From Cordilura impudica (taxonomy: Eukaryota > Arthropoda > Insecta > Diptera > Scathophagidae): a stretch of DNA of 64,000 nucleotides. The stretch covers positions 49,362 to 113,361 of the forward strand of contig CAVMKG010000169.1 in the NCBI GenBank assembly GCA_963682025.1, given 5' to 3'. The notes beneath the pieces were generated by a model, which was not told where the DNA came from, did no database searches, and saw only the letters and a list, made by a program, of their open reading frames with translations. Shown here in pieces: positions 28,769 to 40,495 of the stretch. Made by a program: the position numbers and the translations under genes. Within the stretch, counting starts at the first letter, position 1, and every line of letters starts with the position of its first letter.

Positions 28769-30198
28769 AGCTGTCTTTTAGATACATTTGGTGATGGTGT
28801 TCTGTTCCAAGTTGTTGCAGTAAACTTATTGATAAAGAACTTGTAAGACAGCTTGGTATTGAAGGAAATCAAGACTTTTTGGAATTAAAGTGGTTAAATC
28901 AGCATACCACGCAGGAGGAGTGTGAGGTAGTTCAATTAGATATAAGTGGCACTCACGAAGGCGCTGAAGTTTATTTTATGTCAAATGTATATACTTCAGA
29001 AAACTTATCATTACCAACCCAATCTCTTCAGAGATATAACATTCTACGTCAACGAAATTCTGCCATCAGTCAACTACCCATTGCTTATTATGGACAGATT
29101 CAACCTCGTATCATCATAAGTCTCACTCATGCTTATTCAACAACACCTTTGGAAACTCCAATATCATCTGAAGAGCCTGGATTAATTGCTATTAAAACAC
29201 GTTTGGGATGGATTGTATATGGATCAAATAAAAAACAAGTAAAATCTAGTTCAAAATAGTCGTTGCGAGTGAATAAGCTAAACGATAATGAGGAAAAAAT
29301 GAGTGACATGATGGCAAGATATTTTGATATGGAAACATTTGGTATAAAATGCATTGTGAAACCTCTATTAAGTGCTGCAGAAGAACGATCAATGCAGATT
29401 TTAAATGATACTATAAATAGAAAAGGCAAAAGATTTGAGTGCGGTTTACTATGGAGGGAAGATTTTTTAACATTTCCACGAAGTTTTTCACTGGCCTATA
29501 AGCGGCTTTTAACTGTGGAGAAAAAAATGGCACGTGATTCTGAATATGCTAAAAAATGTTGCGATAAAATTGAAGATTATGTTGCTAAAGGTTATGGAAG
29601 AAAGCTAACTAAGGATGAAATCCGGCAAACGTCGCCAAAAACATTTTATTTGCCGCATTTTGGTGTCATCAATCCAAATAAACCTGGTATTCGTCTTGTT
29701 TTTGATGCTGCCGCAAAAGTAGATAGCATTTCTTTTAACGATGCTCTATTGCCTGGACCTGACATAAATAAGCCACTAATTTCTATTTTAATAAAGTTCA
29801 GACAAGGTCCATATGCTGTAGTTGGAGATATAAAGGAAATGTTTCATGAAATACATGCTATAAAGGATGATCAAGATTCTCAACGTTTTTTATGGAGAAA
29901 TGGTGACAGTTCAAGACCTGTGGAAACATATGTAATGGACAGAATTGTTTTTGGTGCGACTTGTTCTCCTGCTATAGCACAATTTGTAAAAAATTTTAAC
30001 GCAGAAAAATTTAAAGAACAGTTTCCTCGGGCGGTGGAAGGTATAGTGGATCGCCACTATGTCGATGATTATGTCGATTGCTTTAATTGTGAGGAAGAAG
30101 CTCTTAAAGTAGTTGGAGATGTTATTAATATACATAAAGTTGGTGGTTTGGAGCTAAGGAAAATTCAATCCAATTCTCAAAAGGTTATGTTAAAATAA
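28769..30198 (+). pseudogene. BEL-1 Pol: protease remnant and reverse transcriptase
   Basis: After gag a broken protease segment leads into one frame from 28879 with a single TAG at about 29257-29259. Before the stop lies the BEL linker ending TRLGWIVYG. After it the RT reads through LLWREDFLTFPRSFSLAYKR, GIRLVFDAAAKVD, AVVGDIKEMFHEI, VFGATCSPAIAQF and HYVDDYVD with the catalytic DD. The RT core is complete to about residue 310 of the second part. A stop and frameshift end the frame at 30198. The RT catalytic residues are intact; the nonsense codon and the protease damage inactivate it. Confidence 0.92.
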
Positions 30199-30992
30199 GC
30201 CTGAGATACTGAACTTTCAAAAGCGACCAGCGAAAAGGGAGTTGTTATGTCTTACGATGTCAGTTTTTGATCCTTATGGGTTTTTAGCATATTTTATGAT
30301 TACAGCAAAGCTGTCAATGCAAAATGTTTGGAAATCAGGAATTCAATGGGATGATGAAATTCCAAATGAACTGTATAAAAATTGGAAGTTGTGGATTATT
30401 GAGTTGCAGAAAATACAAAATTTTCATATTAATCGTTGTTATTCAAACCTTTTCGAAGTTTGTGGTGCAGAGTTGCATGTATTTGTAGATGCTAGTGAAA
30501 ATGCCATGTCTTCCGTAGCATATTGGAGAATTAAAAGTAACGAAATAAAAGTGGTATTCGTGATGGGAAAAACTGCGTGTGCTCCTACTCGATATCATAC
30601 TATTCCAAAGCTAGAATTGCAAGCTGCTGTGATGGGGGTACGTCTTAAACAACTCATTAAGAAACATCATACAATCGAAATTGGAAAGGTATATTTTTGG
30701 AGCGATTCAAATTCAGTAATCCTATGGATTCGTTCTGACCATCGTCAGTATAAGCAATATGTTGCGAATAGAGTTTCGGAAATATTGGAGAGCAGCCAAA
30801 TTGAGCAATGGCGTTGGTTACCCGGGAAATGAAGCAACACGAGCAAAAATACCTCCGAAATATAATCCAAATGGCAGATGGAAAAATAGTCCCGAATTTC
30901 TAAAGAGAGGAGAAGAGTTTTGGCCAAGTGTAGATGATATGAAAAATAGTCCTAAAAAACAAATGAAGAGTTACGTACAAAGTATACTGTAA
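30199..30992 (+). pseudogene. BEL-1 Pol: connection and RNase H
   Basis: Frame 30242-30832 starts LCLTMSVFDPYGFLAYFMITAKL, the BEL RT-thumb motif (FDPxGxL). It continues to RNase H (HVFVDASENAMSSVAYW with catalytic D; KLELQAAVMGV with E; VYFWSDSNSVILWI with D). It ends with QWRWLPGK. A frameshift there is followed in another frame by NEATR and NGRWKNSPEFLKRGEEFWPS, the conserved BEL linker to integrase. Confidence 0.9.
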
Positions 30993-31022
30993 TGACGACA
31001 ACACAAGTGAGTATTATTCAAC

Positions 31023-33433
31023 CTGATATCAAAAGATTTTCAAATTATGCAAGATATAAACGAACGATGGCATGGATTTTTCGATATTTATCCAATATAA
31101 AAAGAAAATGCAAAGGTTAACCAATTTGTTGTAGTCAGTTATCATGCTACGAAGAGACGGAAGCCGAAATGTATTGTATCAAAATTGCTCAAAATGATAT
31201 GTTTAGAGAAGATTATGCTAATCTAAAATACGATAAAATCGTATCAAAATGCAGTTTATTAAGAACTCTTAACCCATATTTAGACAATGATATTATACGA
31301 GCAAAAGGCCGAATTGACAATGCCGAAGTTCTTCCTGTTTCCGCTAGGAGACCAATAATACTTGCTAAAAATAATCCATTAACAACACTTTTAGTTGATT
31401 CATAACATAGAAAGCTTCATCATATTAATAGGGCAACCATAATAAATGAAATTCGGCAAAAATTTTGGATTATTTCGATTCGAGCTCTATTAAAATCTGT
31501 TGAAAATAATTGTCAGTTTTGCAAAAATAGAAAATCTCGTCCAAATACTCCACAGATGGGACTACTGCCAGTTGATAGAGTTACGCCTTTTGTTCGTCCA
31601 TTTACTTACTGCGGTGTTGATTTGTTTGGACCATGTAACGTTACAATAAGAAGAAAACAGGAGAAACGGTGGGTGGCTATATTTACTTGTCTTACAATAA
31701 GGGCAATTCATCTTGAAATTGTAGCAAACCTTTCAACTGATGCTTTCTTGATTGCTCTCCGTAATTTTGTTAATCGACGTGGAGTTCCAATTCAATTTAG
31801 GAGTGATAACGGAAAAAACTTTGTTGGTCTTCCGAATGAGTTAAAAGGGGAATTTTAATTCATTGATTTTGATGACGTAACCAGTAAGTTAGCTCCCCTC
31901 GGCGCAAAGTGGATTTTTAACACACCTTTGAATCCTAGTGATAGAGGTGCTTGGGAAAGACTAATACAGTCTGTAAAAAAATCTTGGCTATAGTTCTGAA
32001 AGAGAAATCACCACACTTAGAAACTTTCCAGAGTTTACTTATCGAAGCCGAAAATATTGTAAATGCTAGACCATTAACTCATTTACCTTCTACGATTGAT
32101 GAACCTGAACCGGTAACTCCAAACCATTTTCTATTGGGTTGTACTAATTCTACACAAACTCCGTCTCCATATGATCCCAAAAGTTTGTGTCTTCGTAAAC
32201 AATGGAGAATTCTTCAAAATCTAAAAAACTGATATCAAAAGATTTTCAAATTATGCAAGATATAAACGAACGATGGCATGGATTTTTCGATATTTATCCA
32301 ATATAAAAAGAAAATGCAAAGGTTAACCAATTTGTTGTAGTCAGTTATCATGCTACGAAGAGACGGAAGCCGAAATGTATTGTATCAAAATTGCTCAAAA
32401 TGATATGTTTAGAGAAGATTATGCTAATCTAAAATACGATAAAATCGTATCAAAATGCAGTTTATTAAGAACTCTTAACCCATATTTAGACAATGATATT
32501 ATACGAGCAAAAGGCCGAATTGACAATGCCGAAGTTCTTCCTGTTTCCGCTAGGAGACCAATAATACTTGCTAAAAATAATCCATTAACAACACTTTTAG
32601 TTGATTCATAACATAGAAAGCTTCATCATATTAATAGGGCAACCATAATAAATGAAATTCGGCAAAAATTTTGGATTATTTCGATTCGAGCTCTATTAAA
32701 ATCTGTTGAAAATAATTGTCAGTTTTGCAAAAATAGAAAATCTCGTCCAAATACTCCACAGATGGGACTACTGCCAGTTGATAGAGTTACGCCTTTTGTT
32801 CGTCCATTTACTTACTGCGGTGTTGATTTGTTTGGACCATGTAACGTTAAATAAGAAGAAAACAGGAGAAACGGTGGGTGGCTATATTTACTTGTCTTAC
32901 AATAAGGGCAATTCATCTTGAAATTGTAGCAAACCTTTCAACTGATGCTTTCTTGATTGCTCTCCGTAATTTTGTTAATCGACGTGGAGTTCCAATTCAA
33001 TTTAGGAGTGATAACGGAAAAAACTTTGTTGGTCTTCCGAATGAGTTAAAAGGGGAATTTTAATTCATTGATTTTGATGACGTAACCAGTAAGTTAGCTC
33101 CCCTCGGCGCAAAGTGGATTTTTAACACACCTTTGAATCCTAGTGATAGAGGTGCTTGGGAAAGACTAATACAGTCTGTAAAAAAATCTTGGCTATAGTT
33201 CTGAAAGAGAAATCACCACACTTAGAAACTTTCCAGAGTTTACTTATCGAAGCCGAAAATATTGTAAATGCTAGACCATTAACTCATTTACCTTCTACGA
33301 TTGATGAACCTGAACCGGTAACTCCAAACCATTTTCTATTGGGTTGTACTAATTCTACACAAACTCCGTCTCCATATGATCCCAAAAGTTTGTGTCTTCG
33401 TAAACAATGGAGAATTCTTCAAAATCTAAAAAA
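31023..33433 (+). repeat. 1206-bp tandem duplication of the BEL-1 integrase region
   Basis: Copy 1 is 31023-32228 and copy 2 is 32229-33433. They appear identical along their length except for one base missing in copy 2 (GTTACAATAAG at about 31640 versus GTTAAATAAG at about 32847). The junction carries CTG microhomology: both the left edge and the far end of copy 2 have CTG. The same nonsense codons occur in both copies, so they predate the duplication. Confidence 0.95.
31142..32228 (+). pseudogene. BEL-1 integrase, copy 1
   Basis: One frame with stops at about 31403 and 31856. It carries the zinc-binding region (HRKLHH and CQFCKN) and the DDE core: D in YCGVDLFGPC, D in FRSDNGKNF and E in DRGAWERLIQSVKK. 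A stop and frameshift follow near 31,970-31,993. The next frame (31951-32232) encodes the rest of the catalytic fold (ENIVNARPLTHLP; PNHFLLG). All three catalytic acidic residues are present. Integrase would insert the cDNA. Confidence 0.9.
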
Positions 33434-33694
33434 CTGTTGGTAGCGAAGATGGATTATACAATACCTTCCTGATTTAACTAGAAGAACCAAGTGGTGTTTT
33501 CCATCAAATCCAGTTGCAGTTGGAAGTATAGTTTATATATGTGATCCTGATATTGCGAGATCAAAATGGAAGCTTGGAAGAATTACACAATTATTTCATG
33601 GAAAAGACAAAATAGCACGGTCAGCAGAGGTAAAGACATCGGATGGTTTTTTGAAAAGGCCTATATCGAAATTGGCAATTATTGACGCAAATTA
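32348..33694 (+). pseudogene. BEL-1 integrase, copy 2, with the unique C-terminal end
   Basis: Repeats copy 1 including its stops, with an extra 1-nt deletion near 32847 that shifts the frame between the two catalytic aspartates. After the duplication ends at 33433 the sequence continues into the true Pol C-terminus (33434-33694: QYLPDLTRRTKW, GSIVYICDPDIARSKWKLG, ending KLAIIDAN and a stop), which resembles the C-terminal end of BEL Pols. Copy 2 is thus the physically continuous one but carries the extra frameshift. Confidence 0.88.
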
Positions 33695-33747
33695 GTTTAT
33701 CTATATTTTGGTAAATCGTTCTGTTAATCGATTTACGGAGCGCACGA

Positions 33748-34011
33748 TGTTGTTGATACATTTTTATTCATAATTTTTAAAATACCTTGTTCTTTTTTAC
33801 TTTAAATATTTTATAATATTTTATAACTTTAATTCAATAATGCTTTGATTTTTAGTTTTTATTGTTAAATAATTTTAAATATTTTTCATTGTATATTTGT
33901 CGTTTGAACTGTGAAGGCAAAATTAACAATAAAACGCAGTTTTAAGATTGTTATTGAGAAAAATTGCTGGAGTTTTATTGAAGCTGGAGTTTTATTGAAG
34001 CGACATTTATA
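33748..34011 (+). repeat. 3' LTR of BEL-1
   Basis: 264 bp, partner of 27100-27363, starting TGTTGTTGATACA and ending GCGACATTTATA. Confidence 0.95.
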
Positions 34012-36634
34012 CCGCCCAATTGACTCTACAGTCAATACGCCTGCGACGATTATGTTATGCCACTCATATTTTTAACAATCGTAGCGATAAAAGAAAATCG
34101 CTACAGAAAAGATTAGGTTACATTTTTGGACATATTTAACATTCCCTTTATTTAAGGATTTAGCAAATCATTTTACTGTTAATATACTTGATTAAAGTAA
34201 GTTAAATTTATGTTTCATTATAAAATTATTTAGAAGCAAATCGATAATTGTTTTTTTTTATAACATAATTTGAAAAAATTAATTCATTTTGTTCTATGGC
34301 AACGATTTTTGATTTTAATAAAACTATTTATGAATCATAAGTAATACTAGGTATGTTAGTTATAGGGTATTTAAGCTAAGTACATAATCAAATGCAAATT
34401 CATTTTATGTGTTCTTATGTAGTCATTGAACTTCAATTGTTTTGTTTTAGCAATAATATTTGGTTGATTTTAAATGTAATTCATAAAAGCAAAAAAAAAA
34501 AAAATAAGAGAGAGTTTGGAGACTTACATGGATTAGCGCTTTACTAATTCATTCTCTGCTTTAGTTGTTAGTATATTCAACTATATTCATTTGTTCAATT
34601 ACCTTAATAATGATGATTTGATGATGTCGCACATGATGATCCCAGCTAATGTACATTACTTGGTGTCATGTTGATGGAAGTTAAAAAATCTTAATATAAT
34701 TCTATATAAAAAAAATCACTTTAGAAAAGATTTAAAAAAATCACTTTAGAAAAGATTTAAAAAAATCACTTCTTGTTTTATAACTTCTGCACTTTTATTC
34801 TCTCTTTTGTTTAATTGTTTTGCTTTGTTCCTTTATATTAGTAGTTTTTTTGCCATTTTTTTGTTATATATTTGTTATAAATTAAAACTTCGTAACAATG
34901 TATGTGAAGAGTACACTATAATTGATATCGGAGAAAATTACTCTCTATGACTGATGAACGAAACTTAATAAGTGGAGATCATTAATGTTCTTCTATATCA
35001 ATGAAATCTTTCGGTATTTTGTTTCATTCAAGAATCCTAAATATTTTACAAAAATACTATATTAAAATCACACTGAGTAGCAATTATATAGGTACATTAC
35101 CTTGAATATAATTTATAAAACATTTCGATTCCAACCTTTTTTTCCAAAACTATGCACAGCTTTAACTAAGTTGCAATGTAAATTGAATCATTAAAATTAA
35201 AGTTAAAGTTAAAGTTATTTCAGAAAATATTAGAATTAAATTAATGCACATGGCAAATTCAATCTTACCCGTAGTTATTATCGGTGTCAATCGTAAGCTC
35301 TGGATAATTGGAATTATAACTAACTTACGACGAAGAAGTTGTCTTAAACATAAGAAGATTCTATTGCTTTTATTTCCAAATAATTTGGAATAAAACTTTG
35401 ATAATTTTAAAAACTTTTGATGTTATTTATTGGTGTTTGATCTTTGATTAAACATATGTGTACCTTACCAAAGGTTATAGTAAAAAGGAAATAAAAGGTG
35501 TAGGTAAAACACATTTTATTAAAATGCTTTTTGATTGGGATCAGCTGATACAATAATACAGTACATAAATAATTCATGCTTGATCATTAAACACGCCTAC
35601 ACTATATAAATCTGAAATTTATTCTGCAAAGTAGCTAAAGACTGTCCATGATATAATTTACTTATTTTAAATTATTTATAACTCAATATTTGCATCATCG
35701 TAGACAAATTTAAGCATAAAAAAAAAGTGTTGCAATATATTTGGGATGCAGGATCGCTATGTAATATATTAAGTGTGTAATATATTTGATGACCGGTAGG
35801 GTAATAACGAAACACACCTGTTTAAGTACAATTTAATATTTTATTTGTACTTTTCCGCTTTTGAGTCGATTAGCCATTTTTGGGTTAATTCTGCGTTAAA
35901 ATCTATGAAACTCTTTTTTTTATACATCGTTGAAAGGAGAGTTTACATAGATTTTAACTCGTAAAACCGTTAACGATACTTAGATATTGTTCGCCACCTT
36001 CTCTATTTATTTTTTAACTTATAAAATCAATCGTTTGGTACCTTCGTACACATAAACACCATCCGTTGTGCATATTTTAAAAAAGGTAATACATCTTGTA
36101 TATAGAAATAAAATAGATTTTATTTTCTCTTTATAAAAACCTTAAATTATATTGTGCAACTACAATTTACATCAAATTTAAACTAAAGGTGCGTATAGTT
36201 CAGTTTGTTTTTTATGTGTGAGCTAAGCAAAATATTTAAAAATTTAAAAAAAAAGTGTCATAAAAATTAATTTAAAAATAAAAAAAGTTTCATCGTCATT
36301 AAAGTACTATTTTTTTCGTACTTTCGTTTTACAACCCTACGCGTTACGTTACATTACGTGGACGGTGCTATTAATTATATCGTGTTTGTTTTAATCGAAA
36401 ATAAAAACAAAAAGCCGTCGGGATATTTAAAAAGTGTTTATTGCAATTAATAATAATCTAAACAGATATTCATCCATACATAACAATAAAAATAATAACT
36501 CATACATATACGCTCACGCGAACGTTTTTTTTTTTGTTTAAGCTGCTTAAGCTGAATAAAGTGTTCATTTTTCTATACGTTCACGCGTTGTTTTTTTTTT
36601 AAATTTTTAAATTTTTTAATATAGTTTTAATATA
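34012..36634. other. Non-coding AT-rich DNA, probably intergenic or intron and leader of the second BEL element
   Basis: No convincing gene. Small features: an 8-bp inverted repeat GTAGCGAT/ATCGCTAC (34081-34104); an A-run at 34490-34504; about 2.5 copies of a 25-bp unit containing AAAAATCACTTTAGAAAAG (34709-34770). The part from about 36,200 to 36,634 reads continuously with 37943-38055 across the mariner insertion, so it is probably the 5' leader of the degenerate BEL element. An LTR for that element was not identified. Confidence 0.5.
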
Positions 36635-37940
36635 ACGGGTGATTTTTTTGAGGTTAGGATTTTCATGCATTAGTATTTGACAGATCACGTGGGATTTCAG
36701 ACATGGTGTCAAAGAGAAAGATGCTCAGTATGCTTTGACATTTCATCATGAATAGACTTACTAACGAGCAACGCTTGCAAATCATTGAATTTTATTACCA
36801 AAATCAGTGTTCGGTTCGAAATGTGTTTCGCGCTTTACGTCCGATTTATGGTCTACATAATCGACCAAGTGAGCAAACAATTAATGCGATTGTGACCAAG
36901 TTTCGCACTCAGTTTACTTTATTGGACATTAAACCAACCACACGAATGCGTACAGTGCGTACAGAAGAGAATATTGCGTCTGTTTCTGAGAGTGTTACTG
37001 AAGACCGTGAAATGTCGATTCGTCGCCGTTCGCAGCAATTGGGTTTGTGTTATTCGACCACATGGAAGATTTTACGCAAAGATCTTGGTGTAAAACCGTA
37101 TAAAATACAGCTCGTGCAAGAACTGAAGCCGAACGATCTGCCACAACGTCTAATTTTCAGTGAATGGGCCCTAGAAAAGTTGGCAGAAAATCCGCTTTTT
37201 TATCGACAAATTTTGTTCAGCGATGAGGCTCATTTCTGGTTGAATGGCTTCGTAAATAAGCAAAATTGCCGTATTTGGAGTGAAGAGCAACCAGAAGCCG
37301 TTCAGGAACTGCCCATGCATCCCGAAAAATGCACTGTTTGGTGTGGTTTGTACGCTGGTGGAATCATTGGACCGTATTTTTTCAAAGATGCTGTTGGACG
37401 CAACGTTACGGTGAATGCCGATCGCTATCGTTCGATGCTAACAAACTTTTTGTTGCCAAAAATGGAAGAACTGAACTTGGTTGACATGTGGTTTCAACAA
37501 GATGGCGCTACATGCCACACAGCTCGCGATTCTATGGCCATTTTGAGGGAAAACTTCGGAGAACAATTCATCTCAAGAAATTGACCGGTAAGTTGGCCAC
37601 CAAGATCATGCGATTTGACGCCTTTAGACTATTTTTTGTGGGGCTACGTCAAGTCTAAAGTCTACAGAAATAAGCCAGCAACTATTCCAGCTTTGGAAGA
37701 CAACATTTCCGAAGAAATTCGGGCTATTCCGGCCGAAATGCTCGAAAAAGTTGCCCAAAATTGGACTTTCCGAATGGACCACCTAAGACGCAGCCGCGGT
37801 CAACATTTAAATGAAATTATCTTCAAAAAGTAAATGTCATGGACCAATCTAACGTTTCAAATAAAGAACCGATGGGATTTTGCAAATTTTATGCGTTTTT
37901 TTTTTAAAAAAAGTTATCAAGCTCTTAAAAAATCACCCGT
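36635..37940 (+). mobile_element. mariner-like transposon, nearly intact
   Basis: 1306 bp with terminal inverted repeats beginning ACGGGTGATTTTTT at both ends, flanked by TA target duplications (36633-36634 and 37941-37942). It encodes one transposase frame interrupted by a single stop. It is inserted in the leader of the BEL-2 remnant. Confidence 0.95.
36748..37833 (+). pseudogene. mariner-type transposase with one nonsense codon
   Basis: 360 sense codons in one frame with a TGA at 37582-37584. The N-terminal region is a helix-turn-helix DNA-binding domain (NEQRLQIIEFYYQNQCSVRN, then SIRRRSQQLGL and YSTTWKIL). The catalytic core has D159 in FSDEAHFWLN, D252 in QQDGATCHTAR and the third D in RSCDLTPLDYF, about 36 residues after the second. 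The stop replaces the residue between ISRN and PVSWPPR; a single base change explains it. All catalytic residues and both terminal repeats are present. This is a cut-and-paste transposase acting in the nucleus at TA sites. Confidence 0.93.
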
Positions 37941-38055
37941 TAGTATTATATTTTTAGTTTTTAAATATATTATTATTTTTTCGGATTTTTTTTAAAGAAT
38001 TTTTATATTGTTATTTAAATTAAATTAACTTATTTTAAAATAAATTCGAACCAAA

Positions 38056-39470
38056 ATGCCAGGAGCTGCACTTGATATTTTTATTCGCGATTCGGATACG
38101 CTCATTAAGTTTGAGGCGAAATTCAATGATATTCGTGAGGAGTTACATTCGGTATTTAATCTTGATATTCGTGGAAAAGAATTGGACTTGCTTTGGGATC
38201 AAGTAAAATCGACGTATCGTACTTGTTTATCATATTTAGAAAATTCGGATGACGCGGAGCCGGCGGATTTTGACGCGGCTGAATCGAAATATGAAGCCAC
38301 TTTTAACGCGTACGTTAATTGTTTCCCTAGGATTAATGAACGATTACATTAAATCCAACGCGACACCGAAAGAGCAGTCTCAGTCTCAGAGTGTAAACCT
38401 CAATTCAGTTCATACTTTTGTCATAATTTAACGCTTCCGCCATGCGGTACCGACGTTTTTGAGGGCGATTACATTACATCCACTTTTAGGCATCTGTTTA
38501 CAGCGGTTTTTATCAATAACTCTCGACTTAGCAATATTGAGCGGCTATGTCATCTAGTTCGGAAAACTAGTGGAGAAGCTCCGGAAATTGTTTCGAAATG
38601 CCCTCTCGCTAATCAAGGTTTTGATGTTGCGTGGCGCAACTTGAGGGACGCATATGATAATCCGCGTGTGCTGGTTAATAACCAGCTAAAATCGCTATTT
38701 AGCCTTCCCTTTCTTGATAAGGAGACATCGTCGGGATTAAAAACTTTTCAACGCGGAATAAACGGTTACCTTACGGCTGCGTCAATTTATAATATTTCGG
38801 CGCACAGCTGCGATCCTATTATTGTATTCCTTTGTATTGAACGGGTACCTTCGCAAACTGTAAGTCTGTGGGAACAGAGTATAAAGACAAATCAGCTTTG
38901 TCACTCTGGAAGGATTTGGACCTCTTTCTGACAGAAAGAGTTCAAACTTTAGATGGTTTACGTGATCTTAGGGGTTCAGAATCTGCTAAACGGCTTTCTG
39001 AACCTAAAATCAAGCGCATCATACCAATGCTGCTTCAACTTCAAGTGCTTCTTGTGTTCTTTGTAAGAATCAAGTTTACTTTTTACGCTCTTGTCATCGA
39101 TTCAAAAGTTTATCTGTTGCGGATCGATTTTCTACGGTAAAAAAGTTTCACTGTTGTGTCAATTGTCTCACAAGGACACATGAAGCTAAAAATTGTAGCA
39201 GTTCGTATAATTGCTCCATTTGTAACAAGAGACATCATACTATGTTACACCGTGAATTACCATGAGGTTTCTAGGGATACTAATCGGTCGAATTCAGGTG
39301 TTAGTTCGCTTTCTGTTTCTCGAGTTTCAAACTCCATACCGGCAATCGCATCATCTTCGAATACCACTCATGCTACAGCTCCTACAAATCGTCAAGTATT
39401 TCATATAGCGCAAAATAGGACTGTACTTTTAGGGACGGCTATGGTGAATCTTATTCATTAAGGTACCTCG
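38056..39470 (+). pseudogene. Gag of BEL-2, broken
   Basis: Starts MPGAALDIFIRDSDTLIKFE (98 codons). After a frameshift it resumes with LPPCGTDVFEGDYITSTFR and FTAVFINNSRLS near 38440-38530, then TSGEAPEIVSKCPLANQGFD and LVNNQLKSLFSLPFLDKET (38641-38931). These are the hallmark BEL/Pao Gag motifs. Near 39,040-39,260 a cysteine/histidine-rich segment (CVLCKN, HCCVNCLTRTHEAKNC, CSICNKRHHTMLH) gives the zinc-binding end. The pieces alternate between frames. Confidence 0.87.
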
Positions 39471-40495
39471 TACCCAGCCCGGGCCCTTATTGACCCTGCT
39501 TCTGAAGCATCGTTAATTCCTGAACGTTTGAAAAATTGCCTGAAAATTTCGACGCATTCGACGAATGCTCAAATTTCAGGAGTTAATCAGGCAGTTACGG
39601 CAATGTCTAGAAAACTTTGTTCATAGAAAATTGTCTCCACCCTCGATTCATCCCTTGTATTGGAAACTTTGACACTTGTTTTGCCAAATATTTCGGGTAA
39701 TTTACCATCATTTACAATCCCTCGTATTTAAAGGAAAATTTTCCAAACCTTCGTTTGGCCGATATTAATTTTGATGACAGTCGACCTGTTGATCTTTTGC
39801 TTGGCGCGGATTTATCTCCAAGAATTCTATTGGGAGAAATCCGTCGCAATATTTTGGGCTCTTTACTAGCCCAGAACACTATTTTAGGATGGATTATTAC
39901 TGGTCCAGTTGTACAACCTCAAGTTTAGGTATATTCTAAGAATGTCGAATTTTCACAGGAAGATTGCCTTAGTAAAAATCTTTTGAGATTCTGGGATTCT
40001 TGAGGAAACTCCTAAAAGAAAAATTCTGTTTCCATTTGACAAATTTTGTGAGGAAAATTATAAAGCGACTACTCGTCGCGAATCTGATGGTCGATATGTA
40101 GTGACTCTCCCACTTAAGCCTGAATTTCCTGAAAAATTATCTTTAGGGACTTCAAGACCTGGTGTTATGGGACAATATCTTAGGACCAAATCATCTTTAC
40201 TACATAGACCTGAAATTAAGGAGATGTACGATGACGTTGTTAGGGAGTATGTGGACATAGGACATGTTAGACCATTATTACCAAATTTTTCATCTCCTAC
40301 CTCTGTTTGTTATTTACCTCATCATCCGGTGGTAAAACTAGAACGTAAGACAACTAAATTGGGAGTTGTTTTCAACGCTTCAAATAGAACTTCTAATGGA
40401 ATTGGCTTAAACGGTTGCTTTTACGTAGGACCTACCTTACAAGCAGACTTAGTTCTACTTATTCTTAGGTGGCGTCTGTTTAAATTCGTCTTCAA
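39456..40495 (+). pseudogene. BEL-2 Pol: protease-like region and N-terminal RT, truncated
   Basis: Near 39,460-39,930: ARALIDPASEASLIPERL (the protease position, with DPASE in place of D(S/T)G-type residues), DLLLGADLSPRILLGE and NTILGWIITGPV. Frame 40101-40490 covers the start of RT (REYVDIGHVRPL, PHHPVVK, KLGVVFNASNRTSNG, LLILRWRLFKFVF). The sequence stops before the catalytic YVDD block. Confidence 0.87.

Larger units (their letters stand above)
27100..34011 (+). mobile_element. BEL/Pao LTR retrotransposon (BEL-1), with duplicated integrase segment
   Basis: 6.9-kb plus-strand element bounded by two 264-bp LTRs (27100-27363 and 33748-34011) starting TGTTGTTGATACA. Flanks TCGCC and CCGCC resemble an imperfect 5-bp target duplication. 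Internal order is gag, protease remnant, RT, RNase H and integrase, the standard BEL/Pao order. The integrase region is duplicated in tandem. Several nonsense codons and frameshifts make the copy inactive. Confidence 0.93.
37943..40495 (+). mobile_element. Second BEL/Pao element (BEL-2), degenerate and 3'-truncated
   Basis: Leader, gag, protease-like and N-terminal RT pieces of a BEL element of another subfamily than BEL-1, with many stops and frameshifts. Homology ends near 40495 inside RT, where the minus-strand LINE begins. No LTR was found on either side. Confidence 0.85.
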
